A stretch of 64,000 nt of DNA, taken from Artemisia argyi. Its lineage: Eukaryota; Streptophyta; Magnoliopsida; Asterales; Asteraceae. The position numbers and the translations under genes were made by a program. The notes under the pieces were generated by a model. It was given only the letters and a program-made list of their open reading frames with translations, did no database searches and had not been told where the DNA came from. Shown piece by piece: positions 33,301 through 46,362 of the stretch. Positions within the stretch are counted from its first letter, which is position 1; each line of letters starts with the position of its first letter. The stretch lies in contig CM060691.1 in the NCBI GenBank assembly GCA_030686995.1, positions 88,595,055 through 88,659,054 on the forward strand, in the 5' to 3' direction.

Positions 33301-36300
33301 TCGCATGATGGACAAAGGTGTTCCTTGGTGTATTTGAACTTAGGAAGTCCGGTGACAATGTTGTCTTTGGCTAACTTGTTGATCGTGTCGAAATTAAGAT
33401 GGGATAATCTTCCATGCCACAGCCAGGACTTACTTTCGGTTGCCCTTGTCATAAGACAAATTGGTGATGTAGAAGCCATTTGGTTGATGTCGATAACATA
33501 AAAATTTGTACCACGATTACCAGTTAAGAGATCATCACCAACCAAATTTCTTATAAAAACCATGTTTCTCCTAAATGCAACTTCTAAATCTGCATCACAA
33601 AACTGCCCAACTGAAAACAAGTTGTGTCCCAACCCTTCAACGTAGTAAACTCGAGTGATTAAGAAATTCCCAAATTGTAGATCTCCATAACCCTGAATAG
33701 CTGCTACATGATCATTTCCAAATCGTACAGTTCCCATGAATTTCCAGATAAAATTAATCAACAGCTTTAAATTCCCGGTCATGTGCTTGGAGCAACCCGA
33801 GTCGACGATCCAAAGACATATTTCGATAACCTGCCAAGAACAGAAGAGTTTGTATTTGGAAACCGTGTTGAATTTGGTTCCATGGGGTTAGGAGTAAAAG
33901 CAGAATCACACTCAACAAAGATTGTAACATTTTTATTTGAACAACTTCCAATTTGCCATCCTTAAGAGTGAACTCTCTACCCGTCGGAATCCACATACAA
34001 TACTTAAGATAGTTCTTAGGCATTCGACTAATAGTGGTTGACCTAAAGTGTGCAACTAATCTTTCTATAGATCTAGATCTAGCACTAGGTTTTTTTGGAA
34101 CATTCTTCTGTTCAGGCGTAACATTCACATTCTTAGAAACACATTCATCATGAACATCATTAATTAAACATTTCTTGCATATTAAACAAACAGAGTCATT
34201 ACATGCATTAGAACCAGTACTTTCGACATTACATTCAGATGAATCATGTTTCTTATTACAAAGCGATAAATTCCTAGGGTGTTCTTCTACTTCTTCAACT
34301 TTATTCTTGCTACTACTCGTAGAAACAGGCGAGACTCTATTGTTCCTTGTATTGCTCCTAGGCTTTAGTCTGCTGCTCCTAGAGGTGCTTTCTAATCCTG
34401 TAGAAGGTAAGGCACACACATTAGGATTTATATTGTTGTCCTTTTTAGCATCCCTAGATTCTTTAGAGTTAGCCTTTATGCACTTGTCATTTGTCTTAGA
34501 TGTTGAGGCAGACGCACTAGTGGGACTAATCCTAAAAAGGCCAGGTGCTATCACTTTTGGTGTTTCGACAACCGCTTTTCCTTTATCAACAATCTTAACA
34601 TTTTAACTTTTCTTTTGCAAGGGTGTTGGAGTGACTGGTTTTGTGAAATCCTTTTTCTCATCGACTTTTGAAGCAAACTGTGAAATTGACATTTTTGGTT
34701 TTTGAACCGTGTTTGAAACATTTGGTTTCTCCGAAGTCAATGGTTTTGCAAACTTGGTTTCCTCACCCTTTCCTCTTTGACTTTCAAGCTGAGCCATCAA
34801 AAGATCATTTTGCTCTTTCATGTTCTTTAAGGCACGCTCATATGACAATTTGTCATACTTGCATTCTTCCTTTTTTCGATCAAGTTGTTTAAAATATGAC
34901 ACATTTTCTTTTTCAAGCTTTATAAGAGCATTTTCATATTTTGAAACAATTGCGGAGGTCTCAGCTCTTAGTCTTTCATCGTCTTGAACAGAATATGTTT
35001 GTAAAATGAAGGACATAATATCAGTGGTCATAACAGCTTCGAAGAGAGAATCATTTAGGTTTTCCAAAACATTCATGTTTTCACGAGTATCATTAGCTTC
35101 GTTTACCAGGGATTTATGGTCCTTGACAAAGTCGGCCGTTTCTTTTAAGAAAGCTTGTTCAAAATGGATTACCCTCGCACTGATGTTATTCAGTGGGATA
35201 GTAATTTCGTTTTCAAAAACTTTTTTCTGCTCAATATGAAAACTGGAATGCCAGTTGTTAATATTGATTGTAGTTTTAGAAGCAACAATATTTTGAAGTT
35301 CTTGAATTCTCTTTTTACCGTCATCCAAAATGTCTCTAGCCTCACTTGTATTAAAAGTGTTGTTAGAAGACATTTGTTCTATTTTTGAAAGAGATTTTGA
35401 AGTAATTACTTTCTTAGAAAACATATTTGAAAATGGTCATTTTATGGAAAACACAGATGGTTCTTTTTGTGGAACAAAAGTAATTCCCGAAAGTTTGTTC
35501 AATTTGTTGTAGTCAATGGGTTTCAAATCCTTTTGTTTCATTTTAATTATGCTCTCTTCGACATGTTCTATTGTTTGCACAGAATCCCGAACGACGGGAG
35601 GATCATGTTTAGTGTAAATCACATTACCATTATACAAACAATTCTGTTCTTGCTGAGCTTTCTTGAGATTACAGGGGGTGTTGTTCCCAAGAGCCACTTT
35701 ATGTTTCGTATGGTAAATCGGATTAGTTTGGTTTAAAATCATTTTCATTGTTTGACTTGACTGACCCGACTTAACCACTAATTCTTCTAAATGTGCAATC
35801 ATGTGTTCTGACTCTACGATTTCGGCCAAAAGTTTGTCTTCTTTCTTTGCAAAGTCCTTTTTCAGCTCGTCCCTTTCTTTTTCAAGATTGGTATAAGCAG
35901 ATTTTTGTTTAGAAAGTTGGTTTTGTAAATCAGAAATTTCCGCGTTTAAAGATTTTATCTTTTTTAAAGAATTAACATCAAGTGTATCAAACTTGAGTTG
36001 CAATTGTTTTTCCCTTGAAACGGAATTTTGATAACCAATTTCTAATTCAGACAATCTTTTGTTATGAAATTCAAAAGCTTTAACGTTTTCTTTGTAACTC
36101 TCAAGCTCAGCGGTCAATTTAACATTCGCGGCCTTAACATCACGATTGACCTTTTTCACATTCTCAATTTCAATACGACAATTTTTCAATAATGATTCAA
36201 ATAAAGCACGTGTTTCCTCATCATTCTCAGCATGCTGTGAAACGAAGCCTCCATTATGATTCACATCTGGAGTTGCTGAAGGAGTATTGCTACTACTTGG

Positions 36301-36885
36301 CGTGTCCAGGTATGTATCATAAGTGGGTGCTAGCTTCTAAGAATGTTGTTCCTAATGAGGAGACATATCAAATATATCATTATTGTGACATGTGTTGAAG
36401 TTTGATACCTCAGCTGGTGCATTGGTGTCATAAACAGGAAGTGTGTCAGAAGCCGTGTCATACTTAGCTTCCTGAAGATTCGCCATAAATATGCAGTTTG
36501 CATCGATATCCTCTCTATCTTCCATGTCATCCATAAGAGCCATAAAATCATTCTCCTCTGCGTTCAACTGAAATCCTGCCTCATTCTTTTGTGCCAATAG
36601 TAATGCTTTCTGCAAATACGCTGTGTCTTTCCTGTTCGGCTTAGTAGGACAGTTCCTTGCCATATGACCTACACCCTGACAGTTGAAACACTTTACCGGA
36701 TTACCCTGATTCACATTTCCCAAATTCCCAACTACTGGAGCTGCAACATTTCTATTCCGATTACCCATTTCCTGATTACCAACATTCTGAACCCTCTGAT
36801 TTCCAACAAACTGACCCAAGTGATTCCCTGCATACTGACCTGCATTCTGCATATTCTGATTGCCCATATTAAATCCAGTAGCATA
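30309..36885 (-). pseudogene. Element A gag C-terminal part and pol, broken
   Basis: From 36885 downward: Asn/Gly-rich gag with zinc knuckle CFNCQGVGHMARNC (near 36680); about 600 residues of strongly helical, Glu/Lys-rich coiled coil (36260-34610); a Ser-rich linker (34550-33990); a degraded protease region; GAG-pre-integrase (near 33400); integrase with HMDLCGP and ITDNGT (33230-33020) and its Glu further on; reverse transcriptase with YVDDIIFGS (near 31290); and RNase H with [10 protein letters not shown] (near 30670), ending at 30309. In-frame stops occur near 36352, 35437, 34603 and 33018, with a frameshift near 33.9 kb. The 864-codon stretch 32903-30309 is still open, so the pol end is the best-preserved part. 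Confidence 0.92.
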
Positions 36886-36890
36886 TCCTT

Positions 36891-39800
36891 TGTAACACCC
36901 CCAAAATACCGCAGCGGAAGACTATGTCATAGGGGTGCTACTTCATAATACAAAGTACAAGGTATAGAAAACGAACTCTAAATGAGACGTTTTGAAAAGT
37001 TACCATTCGATTAATAAATTCCGAGTTACAAACTTGAGTTCCATAATACAATACATAAGAGTTTTAAGACATATCGAATGGTAAAGATAAAAGCATAAGT
37101 CTTCAAAACATGCCAAGCGACTCTATGCTCCATGCAACAGCTTATCATCTTACAGACCTGAGACAAACATGCTAAAGTGTCAACACAATGGTTGGTGAGT
37201 TCATAGAGTTTGTCTTAAAATAGTTGAAAAGCCTTAAAGAATATTCGCACAGCAAAGGCATCGTGAATCCACTCAGTTGCAATTCCCGTCATAAGAGACT
37301 TGCAACCTGTGTGTTCACAACCCACTGCTAACATATAGTATGAATAAGACATGTATAAGTTCATCAAGACAATTTAAGCAATTAGAAGTGAGTCTCTACT
37401 TCATCTCCGAAGACCTCACTTTTGGGAGCCAATTCCCAAAGACAACTGGGAGTCAATTCCCAAAGACAACTGGGAGCCACTTCCCAAAGATAACTACTAG
37501 CCCATAAATAGAATAACGCAATTAAGTATAACGCAGTCATGTATGTATGCAATCAAGTATAACACAGTCAAGTATAAACGTTTTGAGTATTTGTACAAGT
37601 AAACAAGTAGTTGAGCATGTGTCTCCCCCAAAAAGTTAAGACAAGTATGAAAAGAATAGGGGCTATGACTCACCTTAAGCTTAAGTGATGTGAAATCAAA
37701 GTGGTAGTCGAATCGTGAAAGTCACTAAGAGCAGCCTATAATAGAACGTTGCGACTTAGGTTTGGAGTAACGTCTAAGAATATGAAGAATTGCCCATATA
37801 TGTCTTGCATAATGTTCATGATGTAGTACTTAGTATATAGCGTAAGTCTTTAAATATAAATGGTTTATGAAACATGTATAAGTTGTATATCTCTTACTAC
37901 AGTTCAGGCCGACATAATTCAGAAGTCATGGAGTAAACGTTCGAGGAGCCAGGACACTTTAATTCGTAAATCCACAACTCATCTCGACGGCTTACTTAAT
38001 GAACTCCTCACATGAGGCTCCCTACTATTGTAGTATTTGATAACAAATGTATAAGTTTTGATCCGAAAAGTTACATGTCCGATATTTGAATAAACTTAGG
38101 AAAGTCTATTTGTACATGAAGATTGTTATTAGGGTAAGTTTATTATAACTTGTATCTCATGGTTCTTTAGGTGGAGTAGATCCAAATTGTTTGTTCAAGT
38201 TATCGTCAACTCCTTGTTTCATGTTTTCGCCTAAGTAAGTTTATATGGTCATTTAGTCATGGCTTCGCCGTGACCTTGGTCAGTTTTCCATGGTCTTGAG
38301 ACTCAACCTTGGCTTTAGCCATGGTTGTGGTCTGGGCTTTAGGTCATTAGACCTCTTGGTCTTAATAAATGATAACTATAATATAGTAACTTTGGTCTAA
38401 AATGGGCTGTTAAGATTTTGAAGAAAATTATCACTCGGAAAGCGTTCTCAGGGCTCGAGCTTCTTTATTCCTGAACGAAAACGTCGTTTCGGACAACTTT
38501 CGTGTTTTAACTTTTTGATGAATCGGACCAGAAGAGGGACTTTCAAAATCAATATTTGATCAGAATGCTATTTAGGCAGTTTTGCCGTTTTGGTTTCGCT
38601 AACTTCTTATGGCCATAACTTTTGACTCGGGTACTCGTTTTGGGTGATTCAAATTGCTATGTTTTCCTTGTTAAGTCCTCTTTAACATTAAGTAAGTGTC
38701 AAATATCAAGGTTATACTATTTTGGTCGTGGTTCTCCATAAAAATCACTAGTTTGCTTGTTTACTTGACATAAGTTAACATATGTATACCAATACTTGTT
38801 TTATCCATTTTTTAAACATCATGAACACAATAACAAGAACATATATAGCATGAAAGGAACACAAAGAGCATGAAAATGATAATTAAGCAAGAAAGTATGT
38901 TAGGGTTTGCTTACAACTTTTGGCCTTAATGAAAAAGGGAAACTAGGACAAGAACTAGGACTTTGATTGAATAAGCTTTCCTCCTTTGCAATCTATGATA
39001 AACCGAGGTTATTTGAAGATTATAACGACGTCTTTTTGGAGACTTTAAAGTTATAACAACTTTTCTTAGAAAATTTCCAATATTGAAGATCAAACACTAG
39101 TTTTCTTTCAAAAACTAGTTAACTTTCTTACAAAATATAAGAAAAGTGCCTTAGGTTTTAGGACTTGAAGGTTATAAGAAGGTGTGGTGCAAGTTTTCTA
39201 TGTGTTTTAGCTTGGTATTTATAGGGTAGGAAAAATAGTTAACCATATATTGGGTTAGAATTTAACCATGGTTAGTTTTAGACACTTGTAACCATCCTAA
39301 AGATCAAGGGTTAAGATTTAACCACCCATGGTGACTCCTCCCCCCACATTGGCGGTTTGAATGAGGATAAGGTGACTAGATGATGACTCTTGGTGCTATC
39401 TTGCTTAGTTTGTGCATTTTGACTCCGTAAAAAGCTAACCGTAAATGATTAAGCCTCAAAACGTAAAACCGGGTATCGTAAAAATATGAAACTTGAAAGT
39501 ATTGTTAAACATGTCAATATAGTCCATAATAAAATATAAAATGAGTGGTAGGATCTATCGGGTGCTAAAACCCTGCTAAAAACTGGAAACACGGGTCTAA
39601 AACTCGCAATTCGCGTAAAACGCTGAACTGGAAAACGTAAAATTCCAAAACTTTTGGAATTGTCATAAAATGATAGAAAATCATATTTCTATTGTTTATA
39701 ATGTTTTATGGATATATCGGGATGCGGGAAGGACGTTTAAACCTAAAAGTAAATCTCGGACACGGCTTTGTGATTTTTGCAGAAACGATCCGACGAGCGT

Positions 39801-39947
39801 CAAACTCTCGGATTATCATTAAAATAGTTTAACTTACGAGAATACGAAATAAAAATTTCTGAGATGAATAGTGAAAAGTGAATAGTAAAAAGTAAATAGT
39901 AAAATTTTCCGGGAATAGCAATTAATCTGAAAATGCGAATTGTTACA
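36891..39947 (-). repeat. 3' LTR of element G (3,057 bp)
   Basis: Nearly identical to 42177-45247. Contains three GGGAGYCAMTTCCCAAAGA units (37430-37490) and, near its end, runs of GTGAATAGTAAAA. No ORF of note. On the minus strand a weak purine tract (GAAGGGGTAGAGAC) adjoins it at 39948. Confidence 0.94.
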
Positions 39948-40075
39948 GTCTCTACCCCTTCAGGAAATTTCATCCCGAAGTTTAGTGTGTCTAGGTCTCT
40001 TATCTTAATAGCGGCATAATAAAGCTAGATTTTGAACTAGAATAGAATAATATGGTAGGGTAAGATACGTACCCG
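39948..40075 (-). other. Short 3' internal segment of element G
   Basis: Only 128 bp separate the gag stop codon from the 3' LTR, leaving no room for protease, RT or integrase. Confidence 0.85.
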
Positions 40076-41455
40076 TTACGCATTGCGGGCTTCCTTAGCA
40101 CCCAAATAGTATGCTCGACCCCGTGGTGGACTAACATTGTATTCACGGTTTGGGTTATTTTCTTCAAGCATTACTGCTAAAGTCGGGTTATCCAGCGCTT
40201 GTCTCGGTGCCCTATTCAACTTAGGACAAGTATTTCGGAAGTGGTTTGGGCTGTTGCACTCATGGCATGTCTTTTGGTTGTTTCCTATATTGTCCGCATT
40301 CGCCTGCCTTGTAATTGATTTACACTGACTTGCAAAGTGGCCAGACTTCTTGCAATTATAACACACAGGGCATGGCTCAGACCTCTGATGATGATAAGCA
40401 CATTTAGTACACTTAGGATATGGACCCTCATACTTTTTCTGATCATAAACTGTTGCTGCAAATCCTCTTGCTCTCTTATTATCAACCATTGTACCCTTTT
40501 GCTCGCTTGATTCACCCGTTCCCTTCCTTTTGTCACTATTCTTCAAAGTTCCATTCCTAACCATCTCATCTGTTAGGGTCCCTGCTCTCAATATTGCACT
40601 TTGAATTGTGGGAGGTTCGGTTGTTTTCACTGTCCCACGAATCTCAGGAACAAGGCCATAGATGTACCTCTCAATCCTTTTGGATTCAGGGGTAACCAGA
40701 TGAGGAACTAGTTTAGCTAGTTCATGAAACCGATCTGTGTAGGTTGCATGACCAGCTCCTACCATAGAGTGATGCCAAAACTCGTCTTCTAGTTTTTGCA
40801 TTTCATTAACCGGGCAGTATTCTTCCTTCAGTAGTCCCTTAAAGTCGTCCCATGTCATGCCTACAGCTGCTTCTCTAGTCCTTGCTTGAATCTGCATGTT
40901 CCACCATGTCAATGCCTTTTCTGATAGCAAGCATGCAGAATATTTCACTCTTTGGTGGATTGCACAGTTACTGATGTCAATCACTGACTCCATCTTCTTG
41001 ACCCATCGTGTATATGCCAATGCACCTCCTTTGCCATTAAACTCAATTGGTTTGCATGACGTAAATTCCTTATACGTACATCCGGTCCTATGGTTGTTGT
41101 TGTTGTTATTGTTGTTGTTGTTACCATTCCTTCCTCCATCATTTGTGGCGTCATTTATGCTTCCGTGGTTTCTCGAATTGTTCATGTGATTACCAACTTG
41201 TGTGACTATAGTGGGAAGTAGGTTTTGTAGTTGTTGGGCAATAATGGTGGAGACATCTAGATTTCCACCATCGTTACTAGGGTTACTAGTGTCATGAGCA
41301 TCTCCTCTACCTCCACGTCCACCAGTTCTTCCACTATCATTACTAGGGTTACTAGTGTCGTGAGCAACTCCTCTACCTCCACGACCACCAGTTCTTCCAC
41401 CTCTTGGTGTTGCACCACCTCGGCTAGTGCTACGAGTTACTCTCTTTGGTGCCAT
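40076..41455 (-). CDS. Gag of element G (459 aa, Ty3/gypsy)
   Basis: An intact ORF starting MAPKRVTRSTSRGG. Residues 1-65 are Arg/Gly-rich with two near-identical GGRTGGRGGRG blocks. An Asn run lies around 115-125. Residues 130-290 are the gypsy capsid domain (EFNGKGGALAYTRWVKKMES, LTWWN). From about 345 come a CX2C segment and two canonical zinc knuckles, CYNCKKSGHFASQC and CHECNSPNHFRNTC. The protein ends soon after at EARNA, where autonomous relatives continue into protease. It packages RNA; enzymes must come from elsewhere. No stops or shifts were seen, consistent with a recent, possibly still mobile element. Confidence 0.92.
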   Translation of the reverse strand: MAPKRVTRSTSRGGATPRGGRTGGRGGRGVAHDTSNPSNDSGRTGGRGGRGDAHDTSNPSNDGGNLDVSTIIAQQLQNLLPTIVTQVGNHMNNSRNHGSINDATNDGGRNGNNNNNNNNNNHRTGCTYKEFTSCKPIEFNGKGGALAYTRWVKKMESVIDISNCAIHQRVKYSACLLSEKALTWWNMQIQARTREAAVGMTWDDFKGLLKEEYCPVNEMQKLEDEFWHHSMVGAGHATYTDRFHELAKLVPHLVTPESKRIERYIYGLVPEIRGTVKTTEPPTIQSAILRAGTLTDEMVRNGTLKNSDKRKGTGESSEQKGTMVDNKRARGFAATVYDQKKYEGPYPKCTKCAYHHQRSEPCPVCYNCKKSGHFASQCKSITRQANADNIGNNQKTCHECNSPNHFRNTCPKLNRAPRQALDNPTLAVMLEENNPNREYNVSPPRGRAYYLGAKEARNA

Positions 41456-42176
41456 GATATCTACAAGGAGGGATATTTTGTCGACGTCTGATATCTACAA
41501 GGAGGGATATTTTGTCGACGTCAGATATGAGGTGATATTCCTAGACTACTTAGTCTTAAATCTTGTCAATTTGAGTCAATCGTTGATTAATGTAAGCATG
41601 GTCACATATGTCTACGTGAGTCGTGACGCATTTATAATTATGTTGGCCACCATAATTATAATTGCTTCCTTTCACACGTATACATATTTACCAGGCACAC
41701 ATAACTCAACAATTGGTACTACATAATTGGGTAGACTTTCTATCATCTGCTCTTAAGTTGTGAAAGGGTAACGTAGTCTGGGTATCTAGAGAAGGTGATA
41801 TGACGAAATGGACTAGTCGCGCTTGTAGGAAGGTGAACCACTTCTAGGTATTAGAATCATATAAAGTAAGTATAAGGCAAATCATCAAATCTCTACAGGA
41901 AACTAATAACCTTTATTTAACTTAATCTTATGTCCTATCGAACAAGAACTGTCACAAGATTAAGTTAATTAAACAATTATTACTTAGCTCTAATTTTTTT
42001 TTTTGATGACTTGACTATTGTCTGGGGTTTCTTCTAAACAAACAATTAGCAATAAGCATATGCGCATGAAGTGTGTGTAAGGCAAAATAAAGAGAAGAGT
42101 CTTAATGTTTATATCAGTTATAGTCTAGGCACTAAATGCAACCTAGTTCTCTATAACCAAGGCTCTGATACCAATC
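41456..42176 (-). other. 5' leader of element G with tandem duplication and primer site
   Basis: About 720 bp between the 5' LTR and the gag start. Directly upstream of the gag ATG a 34-bp unit (GATATCTACAAGGAGGGATA and on) is duplicated (41457-41522). The minus-strand primer site TGGTATCAGAGCC lies at about 42161-42173, three bases from the LTR. Confidence 0.8.
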
Positions 42177-45100
42177 TGTAACACACCCAAAATATCGTAG
42201 CGGAAGACTGTGTCATAGGGGTGCTACTTCATAATACAAAGTACAAGGTATAGAAAACAAACTCTAAATGAGACGTTTTGAAAAGTTACCATTCGATTAA
42301 TAAATTCCGAGTTATAAACTTGAGTTCCATAATACAATACATAAGAGTTTTAAGACATATCGAATGGTAAAGATAAAAGCATAAGTCTTCAAAACATGCC
42401 AAGCGACTCTATGCTCCATGCAACAGCTTATCATCTTACAGACCTGAGACAAACATGCTAAAGTGTCAACACAATGGTTGGTGAGTTCATAGAGTTTGTC
42501 TTAAAATAGTTGAAAAGCCTTAAAGAATATTCGCACAGCAAAGGCATCGTGAATCCACTCAGTTGCAATTCCCGTCATAAGAGACTTGCAACCTGTGTGT
42601 TCACAACCCACTGCTAACATATAGTATGAATAAGACATGTATAAGTTCATCAAGACAATTTAAGCAATTAGAAGTGAGTCTCTACTTCATCTCCGAAGAC
42701 CTCACTTTTGGGAGCCAATTCCCAAAGACAACTGGGAGTCAATTCCCAAAGACAACTGGGAGCCACTTCCCAAAGATAACTACTAGCCCATAAATAGAAT
42801 AACGCAATTAAGTATAACGCAGTCATGTATGTATGCAATCAAGTATAACACAGTCAAGTATAAATGTTTTGAGTATTTGTACAAGTAAACAAGTAGTTGA
42901 GCATGTGTCTCCCCCAAAGAGTTAAGACAAGTATGAAAAGAATAAGGGCTATGACTCACCTTAAGCTTAAGTGATGTGAAATCAAAGTGGTAGTCGAATC
43001 GTGAAAGTCACTAAGAGCAGCCTATAATAGAACGTTGCGACTTAGGTTTGGAGTAACGTCTAAGAATACGAAGAATTGCCCATATATGTCTTGCATAATG
43101 TTCATGATGTAGTACTTAGTATATAGCGTAAGTCTTTAAATATAAATGGTTTATGAAACATGTATAAGTTGTATATCTCTTACTACCGTTCGGGCCGACA
43201 TAATTCAGAAGTCATGGAGTAAACGTTCGAGGAGCCAGGACACTTTAATTCGTAAATCCACAACTCATCTCGACGGCTTACTTAATGAACTCCTCACATG
43301 AGGCTCCCTACTATTGTAGTATTTGATAACAAATGTATAAGTTTTGATCCGAAAAGTTACATGTCCGATATTTGAATAAACTTAGGAAAGTCTATTTGTA
43401 CATGAAGATTGTTATTAGGGTAAGTTTATTATAACTTGTATCTCATGGTTCTTTAGGTGGAGTAGATCCAAATTGTTTGTTCAAGTTATCGTCAACTCCT
43501 TGTTTCATGTTTTCGCCTAAGTAAGTTTATATGGTCATTTAGTCATGGCTTCGCCGTGACCTTGGTCAGTTTTCCATGGTCTTGAGACTCAACCTTGGCT
43601 TTAGCCATGGTTGTGGTCTTGGCTTTAGGTCATTAGACCTCTTGGTCTTAATAAATGATAACTATAATATAGTAACTTTGGTCTAAAATGGGCTGTTAAG
43701 ATTTTGAAGAAAATTGTCACTCGGAAAGCGTTTTCAGGGCTCGAGCTTCTTTGTTCCTGAACGAAAACATCGTTCCGGACAACTTTCTTGTTTTAACTTT
43801 TTGATGAATCGGACCAGAAGAGGGACTTTCAAAATCAAAATTTGATCAGAATGCTATTTAGGCAGTTTTGCCGTTTTGGTTTCGCTAACTTCTTATGGCC
43901 ATAACTTTTGACTCGGGTACTCATTTTGGGTGATTCAAATTGCTATGTTTTCCTTGTTAAGTCCTCTTTAACATTAAGTAAGTGTCAAATATCAAGGTTA
44001 TACTATTTTGGTCGTGGTTCTCCATAAAAATCACTAGTTTGCTTGTTTACTTGACATAAGTTAACATATGTATACCAATACTTGTTTTATCCATTTTTTA
44101 AACATCATGAACACAATAACAAGAACATATATAGCATGAAAGGAACACAAAGAGCATGAAAATGATAATTAAGCAAGAAAGTATGTTAGGATTTGCTTAC
44201 AACTTTTGGCCTTAATGAAAAAGGGAAACTAGGACAAGAACTAGGACTTTGATTGAATAAGCTTTCCTCCTTTGCAATCTATGATAAACCGAGGTTATTT
44301 GAAGATTATAACGACGTCTTTTTGGAGACTTTAAAGTTATAACAACTTTTCTTAGAAAATTTCCAATATTGAAGATCAAACACTAGTTTTCTTTCAAAAA
44401 CTAGTTAACTTTCTTACAAAATATAAGAAAAGTGCCTTAGGTTTTAGGACTTGAAGGTTATAAGAAGGTGTGGTGCAAGTTTTCTATGTGTTTTAGCTTG
44501 GTATTTATAGGGTAGGAAAAATAGTTAACCATATATTGGGTTAGAATTTAACCATGGTTAGTTTTAGACACTTGTAACCATCCTAAAGATCAAGGGTTAA
44601 GATTTAACCACCCATGGTGACTCCCCCCCCCACATTGGCGGTTTGAATGAGGATAAGGTGACTAGATGATGACTCTTGGTGCTATCTTGCTTAGTTTGTG
44701 CATTTTGACTCCGTAAAAAGCTAACCCTAAATGATTAAGCCTCAAAACGTAAAACCGGGTATCGTAAAAATATGAAACTTGAAAGTATTGTTAAACAAGT
44801 CAATATAGTCCATAATAAAATATAAAATGAGTGGTAGGATCTATCGGGTGCTAAAACCCTGCTAAAAACTGGAAACACGGGTCTAAAACGCGCAATTCGC
44901 GTAAAACGCTGAACTGGAAAACGTAAAATTCCAAAACTTTTGGAATTGTCATAAAATGATAGAAAATCATATTTCTATTATTTATAATGTTTTATGGATA
45001 TATCGGGATGCGGGAAGGACGTTTAAACCTAAAAGTAAATCTCGGACACGGCTTTGTGATTTTTGCAGAAATGATCCGACGAGCGTCAAACTCTCGGATT

Positions 45101-45247
45101 ATCGTTAAAATAGTTTAACTTACGAGAATATGAAATAAAAATTTCTGAGATGAATAGTGAAAAGTGAATAGTAAAAAAGTGAATAGTAAAAGTGAATAGT
45201 AAAATTTTCCGGGAATAGCAATTAATCTGAAAATGCGAATTGTTACA
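42177..45247 (-). repeat. 5' LTR of element G (3,071 bp)
   Basis: Pair of 36891-39947. The length difference comes from small indels, for example an extra GTGAATAGTAAAA unit at 45167-45200 and a longer C run near 44624. Confidence 0.94.
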
Positions 45248-45252
45248 TCCTT

Positions 45253-46362
45253 GCTGATTCCCATAACCTCCAACCATTTGGCCTCCATTACCCATATTGA
45301 AACTCGGCTGAGCAATCTGCTTGTTGCGAGTGTTCCATGAAATCCTTTGGTTGTTGTTTGTTGGTGTAGAATAACATCCTTGGAATGCCTTTGACAGAAA
45401 AGCAAACGCTTGGGTCAATGCTGCAGTAGCTTCATCATTTTCAGTGAATTCTAGTTCTTGGAATTGTGGGTATTGCTGTTGTGAAATAACATGTTGTTGT
45501 TGCTGTGGGTAGAACTGTTGTTGGTAGACTGGTGTTGGTTGTTGAATGTATGATGGTTGCATCTAGTTGTGAGTGGAAGATGATGATGATTGTTGTGTGT
45601 TCACTGGTAGCGGTGTTGTAGTAGCAATTAATGCAAGAGGATCATGATTCTTTGCCAATCTTTCTTTCCTTACTTCATTAGCCTCAAATTGGTTTTGCTT
45701 CAAAAAGTCATAGAGTTGATCATAATTCACCTTATGTTAATCCTTTGTTTGATTGACAATTGTAACATAACGACCCCATTCTTCTGGAAGGTTATTGATG
45801 AATTTGATGTTTGTTACAATTGTTCGAGGTGTCAACTTGTTTCTGATTAACTCATTCATCAAAGTGCAAAACCTTGTGTAGTAAGATTCAATCTATTCAC
45901 CTTTAGTGATGTAAAGTTCTCCCATTCAGTAAGAAGTTTGTTCTCAACGTCTTGTTGTCCAATCTCTGTTCCATGACATATCCTTCTAACACGTTCCCAC
46001 ATAGCATAAGCAGTTTCATAACTGTCGACCACAACAAAGATCTCCCGTGGTAATCCAAGTTGGATTAAATGCATTGCCATATCATCAGCGGCGATCTGCT
46101 TCTTGTCTTCCTCTGTGTAATCTGCTTCTATTTGTTCACGCACGAATGGTTGAGTAGGAGGTGTTGTATTTGGATTGCCTTCAATTTGAACTTGTCTTGG
46201 CTTGAATAGACCATTTGTAATGGAGTTGATCATTAATTTACCACCAGGTTTTGTTTTGATGTAACGAAGCATGCGGCTTGTCCATGGGAGATATCCACCT
46301 TTTTCAAGCATTAGAGGTCGGCTTTCCGCACCGGCTGCATGAATATCTTGCTGAGTTGCCAT
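45253..46362 (-). pseudogene. Element A gag N-terminal part, broken
   Basis: Starts MATQQDIHAAGAESRP at 46362 and reads as a copia gag (UBN2 type) with LPREIFVVVDSYETAYAMWE. It stops near 45859, and further stops and a frameshift separate it from a Gln-rich segment (QQQFYPQQQQ, 45562-45490). The open stretch ends at the insertion of element G (45247/45253) and resumes in phase at 36885. Confidence 0.9.

Larger units (their letters stand above)
36891..45247 (-). mobile_element. Element G: Ty3/gypsy element with 3-kb LTRs and gag only
   Basis: Direct repeats 36891-39947 (3,057 bp) and 42177-45247 (3,071 bp) starting TGTAACAC and ending TGTTACA, flanked by a perfect TCCTT duplication (36886-36890, 45248-45252). 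The minus strand next to 42177 reads TGGTATCAGAGCC, an initiator-Met primer site. The interior is only 2.2 kb and holds one intact gag ORF. It interrupts the gag of element A, whose frame is in phase across the site once 8,362 bp are removed. LTR copies differ at few sites, so insertion is recent. Long LTRs and this primer site fit the Del/Tekay chromovirus lineage. Confidence 0.94.

Noticed and set aside
45086..45250. C-terminal extension of the Gln-rich ORF into element G
   Set aside because: The last ~50 codons are LTR sequence of the inserted element G, not part of the original gag.
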